DNA from: Arachis hypogaea
Lineage: Eukaryota; Streptophyta; Magnoliopsida; Fabales; Fabaceae
Length of the DNA: 64,000 nt
Direction of reading: 5' to 3'
Assembly (NCBI RefSeq): GCF_003086295.3
Contig: NC_092040.1
Span: 63,033,559 to 63,097,558 of the forward strand
Every line of letters begins with the position of its first letter. The stretch's first letter is position 1. Positions 44,462-55,801 of the stretch are shown in pieces. Both the position numbers and the translations under genes were made by a program. The notes below the pieces were generated by a model. That model made no database searches. It saw only the letters and a program-made list of their open reading frames with translations, and was not told where the DNA came from.

Positions 44462-45650
44462 AGAGGAAAAGGAGGCAAAGAGGTTGAAATGAGAGGCACA
44501 ATATTACACTATCATAAATAATACTCTATACAAAAGAGGGATTTCAATACCACTGCTAAAATGTGTGTCGATTTCCAACACAAAGGAAATCCTAGAAGAA
44601 GTACACAGCGGCATTTGTGGCAATCACCTCGGTTCGTAGGCACTGGCCAAAAAATTACTTCGGGCAGGATTTTATTGGCCAACTCTACAAAAGGAAGCCA
44701 TAGAATTTGTAAAGACATGTTCATCATGTCAGAAACATGCCAACTTTAACATCGCCCCACCAGAGGAACTCATCAGCATAACCTCACCTTGGTCATTCGC
44801 CAAATGGGGACTTGATCTTCTCGGACCCTTCCCTCAAGGATCGGGACAAGTCAAATTCCTCATAGTGGGAATAGATTACTTCACAAAATGGATTGAAGCA
44901 GAGCCCCTAGCTAACGTAACCGCTTAAAGAAGTTGAAAATTCTTATATAGAAACATCGTCACAAGGTTTGAGGTTCCATACTCCATCACCACAAATAATG
45001 GTACTCAGTTCACAAATGCAGGCTTCAGAAAGCTAGCGACCAACTTGAATATAAGACAACAATTCACTTCCGTTGAACATCCTCAAGCCAATGGACAAGC
45101 CGAAGCTGCCAAAAAAGTCATACTGGCTGGGCTGAAGCAGAGATTACAGGACGCGAAGGGAGCCTGGGCCGAGGAGCTCCCACAGGTCTTATGGGCATAT
45201 CAAACAACGCCACATTCCACCACAAAGGAATCACCCTTCCGATTAGCATACGGAATGGAGGCAATGATCCTAGTAGAGATTGAAGAAAGGTCGCCTAGAG
45301 TGATCCACTATAGCGAAGAAGCCAACTCCCAACTTTAAAGGAAAGAGCTCGACCAACTATCGAAAGTCCGAGAAAGAGCTCGGATAAGGGAAGAAGCATT
45401 AAAACGATGAATGGCATCCAGATACAATTAAAAGGTAATACAGCGGGCCTTTGCTGAGGATGACCTCATTCTAATCCGAAACAACATCGGAACAACTCGA
45501 CTTGGAGAAGGAAAGCTGGCAGCAAACTGGAAAGGACCCTACTAAGTCATAGAGGTGCTGGGGAAGGGTTACTAGAGGCTTTCCAAACTCGACGGGCGAG
45601 AGCTTCCTAGGTCATGGCACGCCTGCAACCTAAGAAGGTACTATAGTTAG
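44462..45650 (+). pseudogene. pol: Integrase remnant of element C
   Basis: Continues the element C pol after the hAT. Recognisable parts are VHSGICGNHLG, KWGLDLLGPFPQGSGQVK, VEHPQANGQAEAAKKVILAG and WAEELPQVLWAYQTTPHST, with the end HACNLRRYYS at 45650. Several stops and frameshifts break it (for example near 44510, 44925, 45338, 45408 and 45544). The second catalytic Asp has become Asn in ITTNNGTQF. It is a dead, older relative of element B integrase. Confidence 0.9.
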
Positions 45651-46102
45651 GGATGATGAAGGATCTTGGGACAAGGCGCATTCTTTTTCCTGAAAAGGTT
45701 TTTTAATGAGGTTCCAAGCCAAGACCTACAAATCACCCGACTTAGGGAATTAACCCCCCGCATGTATATATTTGCATTCTTTTTTAATAAACTTTGTTTA
45801 GATCTTCTACAAACGCTCAAGCCGCATTACTCTAAAACATTCATCGTCCGATTATAAAGCTACAGATCGACAGAAAGTTAAAATCAAATTCACTGCGCAA
45901 TCGCAATAAAGAGCAAAGATGAAAACCAAATTCATTAAAAGGTCGACCAAACAAGGGTTAAAACCTAATCTCTACAAAATTGGCAAAGATAAAAATCAGA
46001 ATAATGCAAGAAGTTATAGAAAGTAATCCATAGAAAGGACCTGATGAGGTCCTAATAAAATGGATTGCTATAAAATAACTTAAAGACTGGCCGGCACAAA
46101 AA
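45651..46102 (+). other. Spacer of element C after integrase
   Basis: No gene is supported. The second half contains degenerate copies of the 105-bp unit found downstream (AAAGGACCTGATGAGGTCC near 46035). Confidence 0.55.
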
Positions 46103-46742
46103 AGTTGGACCAGCCACAATAATCGAAGTTATAAATAAAGCCCTGGAAAGAGGTCTGGCCAACCCTATAAAAGAGGATTACTATAACTTAGAAGAGCCCG
46201 ACATGATGAAGTCAGACTCCTACGAAAAAGTTACAAAGGTAATCCTTGAAAGAGACCTGAACAAGGTATAAGAAAGAGGATTACCAAGTAACTCGACAGG
46301 GCCCGACATGACGAAGTCGGCCCAAAAATATAATGTTACAAAGGTAATCCCTGAAAGAGACCTGAACAAGGTCCAAGAAAGAGGATTACCAAGTAACTCG
46401 ACAGGGCCCGACATAACGAAGTCGGCCAAAAAATATAAAGTTACAAAGGTAATCCCTAAAAGAGACCTGAACAAGGTCCAAGAAAGAGGATTACCAAGTA
46501 ACTCGACAGGGCTCGATATGACGAAGTCAGCCCAAAAATATAAAGTTACAAAGGTAATCCCTGAAAGAGACCAGAACAAGGTCTAAGAAAGAGGTTTACC
46601 AAGTAACTTGACAGGGCCCGACATGACGAAGTCGTCCCCTAAAATATAAGTTATAAAGGTAATCCCTGAAAGAGACCTGAACAAGGTCCAAGAAAGAGGA
46701 CTACCAAGTAACTCGACAGGACCCGACATGACGAAGGCGGCC
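46103..46742 (+). repeat. 105-bp tandem repeat array of element C, about six units
   Basis: The landmark GAAGTC in GACATGACGAAGTC recurs at 46208, 46313, 46418, 46523, 46628 and 46733, exactly 105 bp apart. Units contain GTTACAAAGGTAATCCCTGAA and CAAGTAACTCGACAGGGC. The array is cut by element E and resumes at 62827. Because 105 is a multiple of three, repeat-coded frames are open on both strands. Confidence 0.95.
46738..46742. repeat. Left target-site duplication of element E (CGGCC)
   Basis: CGGCC before the TGATGAGCGG LTR start and again at 62827-62831. Confidence 0.95.
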
Positions 46743-48263
46743 TGATGAGCGGATAATTTATACGCATTTTGGCATTGTTTTTAGTATGTTTTTGGTATAA
46801 TCTAGTTAGTTTTTAGTATATTTTTATTAGTTTTTAGCTAAAATTCACTTTTTTGGACTTTACTATGAGTTTGTGTGTTTTTCTGTGATTTCAGGTATTT
46901 TCTGGCTGAAATTGAGGGTCCTGAGCAAAAATCTGATTCCGAGACCAAAAAGGACTGCAGATGCTGTTGGATTCTGACCTCCCTGCACTCGAAGTGGATT
47001 TTCTGGAGCTACAGAAGTCCACTTGGCGCGCTCTCAACGGCGCTGGAAAGTAGACATCCTGGGCTTTCCAGCAATATATGATAGTCCATACTTTGCCCAA
47101 GATTTGATGGCCCAAACCGGCGTGGCAAATCAGCCTCAGAAATTCCAGCGTTTAACGCTGGAACTGGCATAAAACTTGGAGTTAAACGCCCAAACTGGCA
47201 TGAAAGCTGGCGTTTAACTCCAGAAAAGGTCTCTACACGAAAATTCTTCATTGCTCAACCCAAGCACACACCAAGTGGGCCCAGAAGTGGATTTTTAAGT
47301 CATTTACTCATCTCTGTACACCCTAGGCTACTAGTTTACTATTAATAGGATCTTTTGACATTGTATCAATACCTCATGACACTCTACACGTTTCTTTGTA
47401 TACTTTCCACGGCATGAGTCTCTAAACCCCATGGTTGGGGGTGAGGAGCTCTGCTGTGTCGTGATGGATTAATTCAATTACTACTGTTTCTCATTCAATC
47501 ATGCTTGCTTCCATTCTAAGATAATACTTGTTCTTAACCCGGATGAATGTGATGATCCGTGACAATCATCATCATTCTCAACTATGAACGTGTGCCTGAC
47601 AACCACCTCCGTTCTACCTTAGATTAAGTAGTTATCTCTTGGATTCTTTAACCGGAATCTTCGTGGTATAAGCTAGAACTGATGGCGGCATTCAAGAGAA
47701 TCCGGAAGGTCTAAACCTTGTCTGTGGTATTCTGAGTAGGGTTCAATGATTGGATGACTGTGATGTGCTTCAAACTCCTAGCAGGCGGGGCGTTAGTAAC
47801 AGACGCAAAGGAATCATTGGATTCTATTCCGGCCTGACTGAGAACCGACAGATGATTAGCCATGCTGTGACAGAGCATAGGAACATTTTCACTGAGAGGA
47901 TGGGAGGTAGCCATTGACAACAGTGAAACCCTACATACAGCTTGCCATGGAAGGAACCTTGCATGTTTGATGAAGAAGACAGTAGGAAAGCAGAGATTCA
48001 GAGGACAGAGCATCTCCAAAACCTCAACCTATTCTCCATTACTGCAAAACAAGTAACCATTTCATGTTCTTTTGCTTTTCACAATCAATCCTGATAATTT
48101 CTGATATCCTGACTAAGATTTACAAGATAACCATAGCTTGCTTCAAGCCGACAATCTCCGTGGGATCGACCCTTGCTCACGCAAGGTATTACTTGGACGA
48201 CCCAGTGCACTTGCTGGTTAGTTGTGCGGAGTTGCAAAAGTGTGATTGCAATTTTGTGCACCA
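46743..48263 (+). repeat. Element E 5' LTR, 1521 bp
   Basis: TGATGAGCGG to TGTGCACCA. It contains TTCTGTGATTTCAGGTA (near 46885), the GGAAAG...CTTTCC module (about 47001-47094), three GTTTAACGC/GTTAAACGCC elements (47149-47220), a weak TATA-like CTATTAATAGG (about 47338) and the U5 module (near 48160). Confidence 0.96.
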
Positions 48264-48269
48264 AGTTTT

Positions 48270-48286
48270 TGGCGCCGTTGCCGGGG
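48270..48286 (+). other. Primer binding site of element E (tRNA-Asp)
   Basis: TGGCGCCGTTGCCGGGG six bases after the LTR, the same spacing as in elements A and D. Confidence 0.9.
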
Positions 48287-48808
48287 ATTGTTCGAGTTTG
48301 GACAACTGACGGCTTATCTTGTTGCTTAGATTATGACTGTTTTATTTTTGTTGGTTTAGAGTCTTTTAGTTGAGTCTAGTTCATATTTTAAGTTTGGTGT
48401 CAATTGCATGCCTTTGTTTTTCTTTTAATTTTCGAATTTGCATGTTCTTAGTCCCTTTTTGATTCATAAAAATTCTAAGTTTGGTGTCCTCTTTGTGTTT
48501 TTCCCTTAAAAATTTTTGAAAATTAGTGTTTGATTTTCTAAAAGTTTTAAGTTTGGTGTCATTTTGTTGTTTTTCTCTTTCCTCTTTTCAAAAATCAAAT
48601 CTTTTTCATAAAATTCTTTTCAATCATATCTTTTTAATTACTCTTTTCAAAATCTTTTTATTTGACTAATTGATTCAGTTCTCAATTTGCTTTGATCTTG
48701 TTTTCTTTTTGATTTTCGAATTTTTTTTTAATTTCCTTTTATTTTATTTTATTTTTTTCGTTTAATTCTCAAAAAAAAAAAACAAAATATATCTATTTGC
48801 AATCCATT
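48287..48808 (+). other. Leader of element E
   Basis: T-rich untranslated leader with three copies of TTTAAGTTTGGTGTC-like sequence (48391, 48476, 48549) and an A run before the gag ATG. No gene. Confidence 0.65.
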
Positions 48809-51263
48809 ATGGATCTAAGTGGGATTGATCAGTCCAAAAGGACTCTGGGGTCATATGCTAACCCCATTACAGCTGCATATGGGAGTAGCATATGTACACC
48901 TCCCATCAAAGCAAGCAGCTTTGAGCTAAATCCTCAACTCATTATCATAGTGCAGCAAAATTGCCAGTATTCCGGTCTTCCACAGGAAGAACCTACTGAG
49001 TTTCTGGCACAGTTTTTACAAATTACTGACACAGTACATGATAAAGAGGTGGATCAGGATGCCTACAGACTATTACTGTTTCCATTTGCTGTAAAAGATC
49101 AAGCTAAAAGGTGGTTGAATAACCAACCTACAGCAAGCATAAAGACATGGAAACAGTTATCAGACAAATTCCTGAACCATTTTTACCCTCCAAAGAGGAT
49201 GACACAGCTAAGGCTGGACATCCAAGGCTTTAAACAAGAGGATAATGAATCCCTTTATAATGCCTGGGAGAGGTATAGAGGTATGCTAAGAAAATGCCCC
49301 TCTGAAATGTTTTCAGAATGGGTACAGCTAGACATCTTCTACTATGGGCTTACAGAAAAAGCTCAGATGTCTTTAGACCACTCAGCTGGTGGGTCTATAC
49401 ACATGAGGAAGACAATTGAAGAAGCTCAAGAGCTTATAGACACTGTTGCTAGAAACCAATATTTGTACTCTAGCAATGAGTTCTCTCCAAAAGAGGAAGT
49501 CATGACAGTAGTCACTGACCCTAGTCCTCAAGAACAGATAATTGAGCTTAATCAACAATTGCTCCTGATGACAGAACAGTTAGCAGACTTTAAAGAGATG
49601 CTTCATGAAACTAAGGTTGCTAACAAGAGCATAGAACTGCAGTTGAATCAAGTAAAACAGCAAATATCTAAACAGATAACAGAGGAATGTCAAGCGGTTC
49701 AACTGAGGAGTGGGAAGACACTGAATACCTTTGCTCAAAAGAGCAGAAAGCCAAACAAGGAACAATTGACAGAGGATAACCAACCTACTATTCAAAATCC
49801 CTCTGAGGACAGTAAGAGCCCAGAGAGGAATGTTATTGGCGTTCAAACGCCAGAAAGGGAAGGAAAGCTGGCGTTAAACGCCCATTCCTTGCCCAGTTTT
49901 GGCGTTCAAACGCCAGAAAAGGGGGAAAAGTTGGCGTTAAACGCCCATTTTCCACCCAATCCTGGCGTTCAAACGCCAAGGGAGGATCAGACACCTGAGA
50001 GTGCTGACAGTAATCCCTCTAACAAGGCTTCTTCAACCACTTCTGTAAGGAATAAACCTGCAGCATCTAAGGTTGAAGAATATAAAGCCAAGATGCCTTA
50101 TCCTCAAAAACTCCTCCAAGCGGAGCAGGATAAGCAATTTGCCCGCTTTGCAGACTATCTAAGGACTCTTGAAATAAAGATTCCGTTTGCAGAGGCACTT
50201 GAGCAAATACCTTCTTATGCTAAGTTCATGAAAGAAATCTTAAGTCATAAGAAGGATTGGAGAGAAACTGAAAAAGTGTTTCTCACTGAAGAATGCACTG
50301 CAGTCATATTAAAAAGCTTACCAGAAAAGCTTCAAGATCCAGGAAGCTTTATGATACCATGCACATTAGAAGGTGCTTGCACCAAGACAGCTCTATGTGA
50401 TCTTGGAGCAAGCATCAATCTAATACCTGCATCTACTATCAGAAAGCTTGGGTTGACTGGAGAAGTCAAACCAACCCGGATATGCCTCCAACTTGCTGAT
50501 GGCTCCATTAAATATCCATCAGGCATAATAGAGGATATGATTGTCAAGGTTGGGCCATTCGCCTTTCCAACTGACTTTGTGGTGCTGGAAATGGAGGAGC
50601 ACAAGAGTGCAACTCTCATTCTAGGAAGACCTTTCCTAGCAACTGGACAAACTCTCATTGATGTACAAAAAGGGGAAGTAACCTTGAGAGTCAATGAGGA
50701 TGAGGTCAAGTTAAATGCTATAAAAGCCATGCAGCATCCAGACACACCCAATGACTGCATGGGCGCTAACATTATTGACTCTCTGGTAGAAGAGATCAAT
50801 ATGGCTGAAAGCCTAGAATCAGAGCTTGAGGACATCTTCAAAGATGCTCAACCTGATCAAGGAGAACCAGAGGAAGTAAAGGAATTTTCGAAAATTCCTC
50901 AGGAGGAGGATAAGCCTCCCAAACCTGAACTCAAACCACTACCACCATCCCTGAAATATGCATTTTTGGGAGGGGGTGAAACTTTTCCAGTGATTATAAG
51001 CTCTGCTTTAAATCCACAGGAAGAGGAAGCACTGATTCAAGTGCTAAGGACACACAAGACAGCTCTTGGGTGGTCCATAAGTGACCTTAAGGGCATTAGC
51101 CCAGCTAGATGCATGCACAAGATCCTATTGGAGGATAATGCCAAACCAGTGGTCCAACCACAGAGGAGGCTAAATCCAGCCATGAAGGAGGTGGTGCAGA
51201 AAGAGGTCACTAAATTACTAGAGGCTGGGATTATTTATCCTATTTCTGATAGCCCCTGGGTGA
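48809..51263 (+). CDS. gag-pol: Gag, protease and start of RT of element E
   Basis: The frame from ATG 48809 is open to the CACTA insertion. Gag core motifs are LLLFPFAVKDQAKRWLNN, FLNHFYPPKRMTQLRLDI and SLYNAWERYRGMLRKCP. At about residues 343-390 a stretch with repeated GVQTPE and LALNAH is encoded by GGCGTTCAAACGCC/GGCGTTAAACGCC repeats. The aspartic protease has CDLGASINLIPAS at about residue 530. The RT N-terminus follows with LKGISPARCMHKILLE and ends at SDSPWV, where the CACTA TSD lies. Gag and pol are one frame here, unlike element A. The gene resumes at 55802. Confidence 0.92.
49838..49976 (+). repeat. Five GGCGTT(CA/A)AACGCC inverted repeats within gag of element E
   Basis: Copies at 49838, 49870, 49901, 49933 and 49963, alternating GGCGTTCAAACGCC and GGCGTTAAACGCC at about 31-32-bp spacing. 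They are translated in frame. The same motif fills 58524-58818 and occurs in the LTR. Confidence 0.93.
51261..51263. repeat. Left 3-bp target-site duplication of the CACTA (TGA)
   Basis: TGA before CACTACAAGAAAA; the same triplet follows the element at 55799-55801. Removing one copy and the element restores the RT frame. Confidence 0.93.
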
Positions 51264-51660
51264 CACTACAAGAAAATGGAACATTTGTAACAAAAAATTT
51301 GTATCAAATTTAAAATTGTTACAAATTATGGTTTTTTGGCAACAATAATTAGTTATTGTTACAAAATAAGAATATTTTGTAACAACAAAAAAATTTGTTA
51401 CAAAACATTTCAATATTTTGTAACAACGTGATTTCTTTTGTTACAAATAATGTTGGTTTTCGTATCAAATTGTTGTTTTGTCGCAAAATATTATAATGTT
51501 TTGTAACAAAAGATTATATAGTTGCAAAAATTTAAATATTTTGTAACAAAATATCTATTTGTTTCAAAAGGTCTAAATATTTTGTAACAAAAAATTAATT
51601 TGTCACAAAATACAATATTTTTGTAACAAGTTATTTATTTGTCACAAAATTCAAAGATTT

Positions 51661-52440
51661 TTTTGTAACTAATAAAAAATTTTATTTTAACATATTAAAT
51701 GTAAGACTTTGAATTTTTGAAAATTAACATAATGAGTTATTTATGATTTATTATTTTATTTAAGATTTTATATTCAAAAATTTATTTTACTAAAAATATT
51801 TAAGTCAAATTAATGATATTTTAAATTTAAAATTCTTTTAAAAATTAAATAATAAGTCATTTAAACAGAATAATTTTTTAGTTATAATTTAAAGTTTTAG
51901 TAGTTAAAAAAATATAAAAAATTTATATGATTTAATTTAAATATTTGAGATTTTTAAATTCAATACTTTAAATTTTATTAAAAAAAATTAATTTAAGTAT
52001 CTCCAATTTTATTTTAATTAGTGTTTATTTAAAAATAATTTATAAATTAATAATAAAATAATATTTGTTAAAAATAATATTCTTACATAATTATTATTAT
52101 TAAAGATATAATTATAAATTATTTTTAATTTATTTATTCATTAAAAATTTTATTTTTATAAACTATTTTATTAAAAGTAACTAAACTAAAATTTGATAAT
52201 TAAACTAAAAATTTTATTTAAGTTTAAAATTATTGATATTTTAAATTAGAATGCTTAATTAAGAGCCAACTAGTAAATTAATAAGTAATAATATTCTTAA
52301 AAGCAATTTTTTAAAATTTATTTAGATTTCAAATAAATATTCTATCCCCAAATCAAAAATCTTAACCCTAATTCCCAATTTGATTTTACCCTAAATTCCT
52401 AAATCATTTTTAAACAAACAAATCCTAACCCCTTTAACCT
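51661..52440. other. AT-rich left interior of the CACTA
   Basis: Strongly AT-rich DNA with no ORF or repeat that I can support. Confidence 0.6.
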
Positions 52441-53220
52441 AACCCTAACAGCCTTGCAACCTCTCCCCAAACCTCAACACTATCCTCACCTTTCCTCTAC
52501 AGCAGCACAGCACACACACTCTGAAACAGAAAGAAAGAAGAAATGAAAATAAGGAAATGAATGAGAGCAGAGGGGGATCCGAGAGAGAGGAAGAGAGCGT
52601 CGGGGGAGGAACTGTCCGCACCGCCATCACGCGTCGCCGCCGCCTAGCCTTGTCGCCGTCGCCACTGGGGCCGCCGAGCCTCGTCACGCCACTGGGGCCA
52701 CCGAGCCGTCACCGTCACTATTAGGTCGTCATCGCGTCAGTTCCACCGAGAGGAGAGTTCGCGCGAGAGGGGGGTGACGTCGAGAGAGAGAGAGCTGCGT
52801 GAGGAAGGGGAGTTCTGTCCAACCGTCGCCGCCACTGTCGCGAGTTGGGGGTTGTGCCGCCGAAGCTCCGTCGCCATCCATGGAGCGCAGGTGTGCATCG
52901 CCATCGAGAGGAAGAGCGCCACGCCGAGGGAGAGCCAACTGGAGAGAGGAAGAGGCGTCGCATCTGCTGCGAGCCTGCCATCATCACTCTCATCGCGACT
53001 TGTCACCGCCGCTGTGAGCCTCTTCTCCTGCCATTCAAGGAGCTGTGCTCCGTCGCCGTTTTGCCACCATTGGAGCCCCTTGGTAAGCTTTAGCCCTGTT
53101 CTGGTTTTTTTCTCATCGTCGGTCAAAATCCTGGTTACTATAAGAGTTGTTGTTGAGATTGTTTGTGCCAGGGATTGTTTATCGTGAGTTGCTCCGTCAT
53201 ACGCCACCGTCGGAGCCATC
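52441..53220. other. GC-rich exon-like block in the CACTA
   Basis: The sequence shifts abruptly to GC-rich, with CCGTCGCC- and GCCGCC-type triplets and frames open on both strands. It resembles a plant 5' UTR/first exon with promoter, with a possible donor (GGTAAGC near 53090). No protein family is recognisable, and composition alone could give the frames. Confidence 0.45.
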
Positions 53221-53946
53221 ATTTCACTGCTGCCCCCTTGCTCTGAGCCGTTCCAATGTTGCAACAAGTGTTGTTATTGTGGCTGCTCGATTTAGTCTCA
53301 CCTCTTTGGTATGGTAAGCTATTCCTTGATTCAGTTTCAAACTTTAGTATGGTAAGCTATTTGATGGATTGGTGTTGGTTGTTGACTTGTTTATTTCATT
53401 GTTGCTGCCTTGCTGGTTGTTCTGTTGAATTACTGAAACTGCTTCTATTTTGTTTTGTTTTGTTTTGTTTTGTTCTGTTGAATTACTGAAACTGCTTCTG
53501 CTTGTTCTGCTCCTCTGGTCCCTGGTCCTCTGCCTCTACTAGTCTAGTTCATTTCGGCTGTTCTTCCTCCCTGGTAGTTCTCGGCGTTGTGGTTCCCTAG
53601 TTGCTGTGCATCGCTTGGTTGCTGGTTTCTGGTTCATCTCGGCTGTTCTTCCTCTATAGCTGTTCTTTTTTCTTGTTTTAATTCGTCTTATGTTTTTCCT
53701 ATAGCAGCTTTTTCATAGTGTTAGAAATAGTTAGAGCATAGCATCCATTGTTGGAAGCAAACAAAGAATTGGTGGAAGTGCACCCAGCTTAAGAAAAATC
53801 TGCGCCTGACTTACCATGCAAAAAGGAGCCAACGCCAAGTAAGGTTTTCCCTGTCTTTTTGTGAGCCTGTGTTTTATTTTTTCCCACTGTTGGTGAACTG
53901 ATCATTGGAGAACTGATTTAATTGGCTATCTTTATATGCTTGACAG

Positions 53947-54145
53947 TTGAGTAGTTGCTTCCTTATATATATGAAAGATGATAGTATAGAGGGAATATAT
54001 GGTACTTTGAAGGAGTGTGCTGTCGTTAGCAAATCAGCAGGGGGAATTGGTGTTTCTGTTCACAATATATGTGCCACTGGCAGCTACATACGTGGAACAA
54101 ATGGGACATCCAATTGTATTGATCAAAGAGGAGGCAAGAGGAAAG
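53947..54145 (+). pseudogene. Captured exon fragment of ribonucleotide reductase large subunit
   Basis: After an AG acceptor (TGCTTGACAG) the frame reads [38 protein letters not shown] and [12 protein letters not shown], then jumps to DQRGGKRKG and a GT donor (54146). This is the region of the class I large subunit that holds the active-site and substrate-binding loop; the enzyme makes deoxyribonucleotides. Compared with the family, about a dozen residues are missing between TSN and DQ. It cannot make a functional enzyme. It probably marks a transposon-captured host gene; recognition is from memory of the conserved sequence. Confidence 0.85.
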
Positions 54146-54211
54146 GTAATAGTTTATCCATGTTTTATAACTTCCATTTCTAACTGTGTTAATAATGTTA
54201 CGTTTATATGA

Positions 54212-54269
54212 AGAGCATCGTGCGAAAGATCTACTTTACGCACTTTGGGTGCCTGATCTCTTTATGGAA
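54212..54269 (+). pseudogene. Second ribonucleotide reductase fragment
   Basis: Following a possible acceptor (ATATGAAG) the frame reads EHRAKDLLYALWVPDLFME, matching the segment that lies downstream of the GGGKRKG motif in the large subunit. The intermediate exon (normally about 25 residues) is absent. After FME the similarity stops. Confidence 0.8.
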
Positions 54270-55440
54270 ACAAATACAACTATTGTTTTTATGAATAGAA
54301 TGTTTCAATGAGGTATAGGTTTGAATTTGTGTCCCCTTTGTCTGCAAAAGATAAGGACTGAATCTTATCTCTAAATTTTTAAATGTTTTCTGCTGCTTAT
54401 TTTGTTTGTTTACATCAAGGTTTCTTGTGGTGGACTGGATGAGTCTATTTTACTAATTAAGAGCTGTCAACAATTCTCACATTATCCTTGTTACAACTTA
54501 CACGACGAGATGTTTCAAAAGTTCAATTTTAATACGGAATGGGCTGTCAGACTTATATCAAAGATTACAAATGAGAGGATATCCCAATTAAGGGTGATGC
54601 CATTGTGAAGCAGGTTATAATCTACTTATTAACATTATCATTCATTAGGATATATTTGATTTTGGAAAGAGGGAAGATGTCTGAACCTGTGCTTTTTTAC
54701 TCATCTTCTCATATAATGACAATTCTTCTTTCATGATACACAGTGGAATCATCACATATGTACAACTCTTGGGGTTGCAAATCAATGCAGAAAAATTTCT
54801 TCTTCAGCGTAAGAAAGAGCCTAGTTGAATTTGATGAAGTATTGGAGGTATGTTATGAGGAGACATTTTAAAGACATAGTTGGTTAAGTAATTACTTTGT
54901 AGCTTGTTGTCATAATATTCTTGGTTGATTCAAATTGTGTTTGTTGGAACCGTGGACGGTGGAAATATCCAAATTTTAAGGGAGGTTCTGCCGAAATTTT
55001 TCTAAACTTTTTGGATAAAACTTAGTGGAAAAATTATAATTAGTTTGGATAAAACTTAGTAGAAAAATTATAATTAGTGTTATATCTTGTTTCTAACTTC
55101 TTTTTTTCGGTTTTTCTTATTTACAGGAGTGCTGAAATGGTGACCATATGCTACTTTGAGCGCTCAACAATGTTTTGATGCATAGAGACACTAATCTATG
55201 TTAGAACTTTTATGTTTTGGTTGAACTTTGTATGTTAGAACTTTTATGTTTTGGTTGAACTAATCAATGTACTCACTAGCTAATGTTATTTTGTTTCAAG
55301 ACAATTTTAGCTAAAAAGATCTTGTTTGACTTATGTATGTTTTTGCATATTATATACATGTGAACTTGCTTATTATCATTGTTAATATATTAGTTAATTT
55401 AAAAAATAATTTAGTAAATTATGCATGTAATTTGTAATAA
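54270..55440 (+). other. Right interior of the CACTA
   Basis: Open stretches at about 54402-54608 and near 54745-54840 may be more captured pieces, but I do not recognise them. A roughly 40-bp duplication (TTAGTGGAAAAATTATAATTAG-like) lies at about 55020-55075 and a second (ATGTTAGAACTTTTATGTTTTGG) at about 55198-55260. Confidence 0.5.
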
Positions 55441-55798
55441 AAAAACGTTGTTACAAAATAATTAATTTGCTTTCGTAACTAAAGAAAAATATGTTACAAA
55501 ATCATGTTACATTTTGTAACAAAATTTTTTGATAGGAAAAAAATTGACTGTCACGAAAAATACCTTCAAGATCAAAAATTGTTACCACTTTTGTAACGGC
55601 TTTTGGTTTTTTGTATCAAAAAAAAATTGTTACAAAATATGGTTTTGAATTGTAACAGTTTCATTTTTCGTTACAAAAACTTTTTGTAACGGGACTTACT
55701 GCAATGGACCCTTTTTTTGTTACAAAAAACTTTTGTTTCAAAATTTCGACGTTTTGTAACAATATTTTTTGTTACAAACGCGCCTTTTTCTTGTAGTG

Positions 55799-55801
55799 TG
55801 A
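55799..55801. repeat. Right 3-bp target-site duplication of the CACTA (TGA)
   Basis: TGA directly after TTTTCTTGTAGTG, matching 51261-51263. Confidence 0.93.

Larger units (their letters stand above)
51264..55798. mobile_element. Non-autonomous CACTA transposon carrying ribonucleotide reductase fragments
   Basis: 4535 bp between CACTACAAGAAAA and its inverted copy TTTTCTTGTAGTG, with a 3-bp TSD. Both ends have dense subterminal repeats of TTTTGTAACAAA or its complement (51290-51660 and 55440-55770), the usual transposase-binding sites. No TNP1/TNP2-like transposase was found. The interior holds a GC-rich exon-like block (52440-53200) and two fragments of a ribonucleotide reductase large-subunit gene. 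Confidence 0.93.

Noticed and set aside
46220..46586. Frames on both strands through the 105-bp array
   Set aside because: The period is a multiple of three, so any stop-free frame continues; nothing suggests a protein.
47711..48019. 102-codon minus-strand frame in both E LTRs (also 62274-62582)
   Set aside because: Present only because both LTRs share sequence; no start signal, domain or independent support.
52721..53267. Frames of up to 176 codons in the GC-rich CACTA block
   Set aside because: Open on both strands by composition; no recognisable family. Kept only as an unidentified exon-like block.
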